DNA of 5,905 bases from an uncultured Bacteroidota bacterium (GTDB lineage: Bacteria > Bacteroidota > Bacteroidia > 2-12-FULL-35-15): the NCBI GenBank assembly GCA_903881065.1, contig CAIRRW010000232.1, forward strand, positions 1 through 5,905. The letters are read 5' to 3'. Both the position numbers and the translations under genes were made by a program. This document shows positions 5,130-5,905 of this stretch, piece by piece (position 1 is the stretch's first letter; each line of letters starts with the position of its first letter). The notes under the pieces were generated by a model that saw only the letters and a list, made by a program, of their open reading frames with translations, was not told the DNA's origin and ran no database searches.

Positions 5130-5399
5130 ATGGCAAAAGAATCAATGAAAGCAAGAGAAGTAAAACGTAAACATCTTGCTGACGTATATGCTGATCGTAG
5201 AAAAGCATTAAAAGCTGCAGGTGATTCAGTAGGATTGCAAAAATTACCAAGAGCATCATCACCAACCCGTCAACGTAACCGTTGTAAATTAACAGGACGT
5301 TCAAGAGGATATATGCGTCAATTTGGTCTTTCGCGTAACACTTTCCGTGAAATGGCTTTGGATGGATTGATTCCGGGATTAACAAAATCAAGCTGGTAG
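5130..5399 (+). CDS. rpsN: 30S ribosomal protein S14 (uS14), zinc-free form
   Basis: S14 is a late-binding protein of the small-subunit head, contacting S3, S10 and S19. The protein is 89 residues, an intermediate length common in Bacteroidota (E. coli 101; the zinc-binding short form about 61). It starts MAKESMKAREVKRKHLADVY. The C-terminal core holds LPRASSPTRQRNRCKLTGRS (39-58), GYMRQFGLSRNTFRE (60-74) and ends GLIPGLTKSSW. Only one cysteine (Cys52) is present, so the four-Cys zinc site is absent and this is the C-minus paralogue. It follows rplE after 35 bases. The ATG is preceded by an A-rich stretch with no Shine-Dalgarno sequence. Confidence 0.97.
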   Translation: MAKESMKAREVKRKHLADVYADRRKALKAAGDSVGLQKLPRASSPTRQRNRCKLTGRSRGYMRQFGLSRNTFREMALDGLIPGLTKSSW

Positions 5400-5430
5400 T
5401 AATCAGCTTTATTGATAGAAAAGAGTATTA

Positions 5431-5475
5431 ATGTATAATTATCCTGCGTGCGGGATAAGATATAAAACTAAATAA
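5431..5475 (+). CDS. Possible 14-codon upstream ORF before rpsH
   Basis: An ATG at 5431 opens a 14-residue frame (MYNYPACGIRYKTK) ending at TAA 5473-5475, one base before the rpsH ATG. It contains the hairpin at 5439-5458. I recognise no homologue. It could be a leader or coupling ORF, but an open frame this short arises easily by chance. Confidence 0.15.
   Translation: MYNYPACGIRYKTK
5439..5458 (+). repeat. Strong hairpin before rpsH
   Basis: TTATCCTG at 5439-5446 pairs with CGGGATAA at 5451-5458 (one T-G pair), giving an 8-bp stem closed by the four-base loop CGTG. It is a GC-rich spot in an AT-rich spacer and ends 18 bases before the rpsH ATG. No T-run follows, so it is not an intrinsic terminator. 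It could be an mRNA-level control site, possibly for S8, which represses its own operon in E. coli, but no S8 recognition motif was identified. Confidence 0.6.
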
Positions 5476-5476
5476 A

Positions 5477-5872
5477 ATGACAGATACAATTGCAGATTAC
5501 CTTACACGAGTAAGAAACGCTATTAAAGCAAACCACAGAATTGTAGAAATTCCGGCTTCAAATCTAAAGAAAGAAATCACGAAGATTCTTCTAGAAAAAG
5601 GATACATCCTTAGTTACAAATTTGATGATTCAACTACTCAAGGCACAATAAAAATTGCTTTGAAGTATCATCCAATAAGTAAACAATCAGCAATAAAAAA
5701 TTTATCGAGAATAAGTTCTCCAGGTTTACGTCAGTATGCTGGTTCATCGGAACTACCTCGTGTATTGAATGGTTTGGGTATCGCTATCCTATCTACTTCT
5801 AAAGGTGTGATGACCGATAAAGAAGCAAGAACTCAAAAAGTTGGTGGTGAGGTTTTATGTTATGTTTATTAA
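5477..5872 (+). CDS. rpsH: 30S ribosomal protein S8 (uS8)
   Basis: S8 binds helix 21 of 16S rRNA, organises the central domain, and in E. coli also represses the spc operon by binding its mRNA. The protein is 131 residues (E. coli 130). The N-terminal domain starts MTDTIADYLTRVRNAIKANH (1-20) with IPASNLKKEITKILLEKGYI (25-44). The C-terminal domain contains SSPGLRQYAG (80-89), LPRVLNGLGIAILSTSKGVM (93-112) and TDKEARTQKVGGEVLCYVY (113-131), the RNA-binding signature region. It is 77 bases after rpsN, with a hairpin in the spacer and no Shine-Dalgarno sequence. It is 19 bases before rplF. Confidence 0.98.
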   Translation: MTDTIADYLTRVRNAIKANHRIVEIPASNLKKEITKILLEKGYILSYKFDDSTTQGTIKIALKYHPISKQSAIKNLSRISSPGLRQYAGSSELPRVLNGLGIAILSTSKGVMTDKEARTQKVGGEVLCYVY

Positions 5873-5877
5873 TAGTT

Positions 5878-5884
5878 AAGGAGG
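5878..5884 (+). promoter_or_regulatory. Strong Shine-Dalgarno sequence for rplF
   Basis: AAGGAGG ends seven bases before the rplF ATG at 5892, which is ideal spacing. It lies wholly in the rpsH-rplF spacer, so codon constraint cannot explain it. Most genes in this window lack such a site, in line with the known rarity of Shine-Dalgarno sequences in Bacteroidota, so this gene may be initiated differently. Confidence 0.75.
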
Positions 5885-5891
5885 AAAGAAA

Positions 5892-5905
5892 ATGTCAAGA
5901 ATAGG
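5892..5905 (+). CDS. rplF: 50S ribosomal protein L6 (uL6), 5' end only
   Basis: Only four whole codons and two bases are inside the window. They read Met-Ser-Arg-Ile followed by a codon starting GG, matching the usual L6 beginning MSRIG. L6 normally follows S8 in the spc operon. It binds 23S rRNA near the factor-binding site. The identity rests on position, these few residues and the Shine-Dalgarno sequence. Confidence 0.85.

Noticed and set aside
5098..5391. 97-codon - strand frame opposite rpsN (and similar ones opposite rpsS/rplV, rplP, rpsQ, rplN and rplE)
   Set aside because: Antisense shadows of conserved ribosomal protein genes with no own start context or recognisable domain.
5412..5439. 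TTGATA and TATAAT spaced by 16 bases before rpsH, like an E. coli sigma-70 promoter
   Set aside because: Bacteroidota primary sigma factors use a different consensus, and such matches are expected by chance in AT-rich spacers.

Overview
The window is a stretch of the conserved S10-spc ribosomal protein cluster from a bacterium of the phylum Bacteroidota (Bacteroidetes). Gene order on the + strand is rplB, rpsS, rplV, rpsC, rplP, rpmC, rpsQ, rplN, rplX, rplE, rpsN, rpsH, then the first codons of rplF. No gene is supported on the - strand. The phylum call rests on several points: the L2 sequence has HPMGGGEGRASGGHPRSR where most bacteria have HPHGGGEG; S3 carries a Gly/Arg/Asp-rich tail; S14 is the 89-residue form without zinc ligands; most genes lack a Shine-Dalgarno sequence and have A-rich start contexts; and there are promoter-like TACTTTTG elements of the Bacteroidota -7 type (TAnnTTTG). 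The DNA is AT-rich. I cannot place it below phylum.

Layout. Bases 1-116 hold no gene I can identify. Bases 117-149 form a good Bacteroidota-type promoter (TTG element, 19-base spacer, TACTTTTG). It is followed by a leader of about 145 bases that can fold into several helices before rplB starts at 298. rplW, the usual upstream neighbour of rplB, is not visible in the 297 bases before it, so this part of the cluster may be transcribed on its own. From 298 to 3223 come rplB-rpsS-rplV-rpsC-rplP, with 18-64 base spacers. A second promoter-like block, closely resembling the first, lies at 3255-3271 before rpmC. rpmC/rpsQ and rplX/rplE overlap by one base (TAATG). rpsQ, rplN, rpsN, rpsH and rplF are separated by short spacers.

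All the encoded proteins are structural parts of the ribosome. Large-subunit proteins are L2, L22, L16, L29, L14, L24, L5 and L6; small-subunit proteins are S19, S3, S17, S14 and S8. Co-transcription keeps their supply balanced. All twelve complete genes are full length and intact.

No new protein system is present. What deserves a second look is in the non-coding spacers: a structured leader candidate before rplB, a repeated promoter block, two sets of related tandem 7-base repeats before rplP and rplX, a strong hairpin before rpsH, two 14-codon mini-ORFs abutting rpsS and rpsH, and two strong Shine-Dalgarno-like sites (rplE, rplF) in a cluster that otherwise lacks them.
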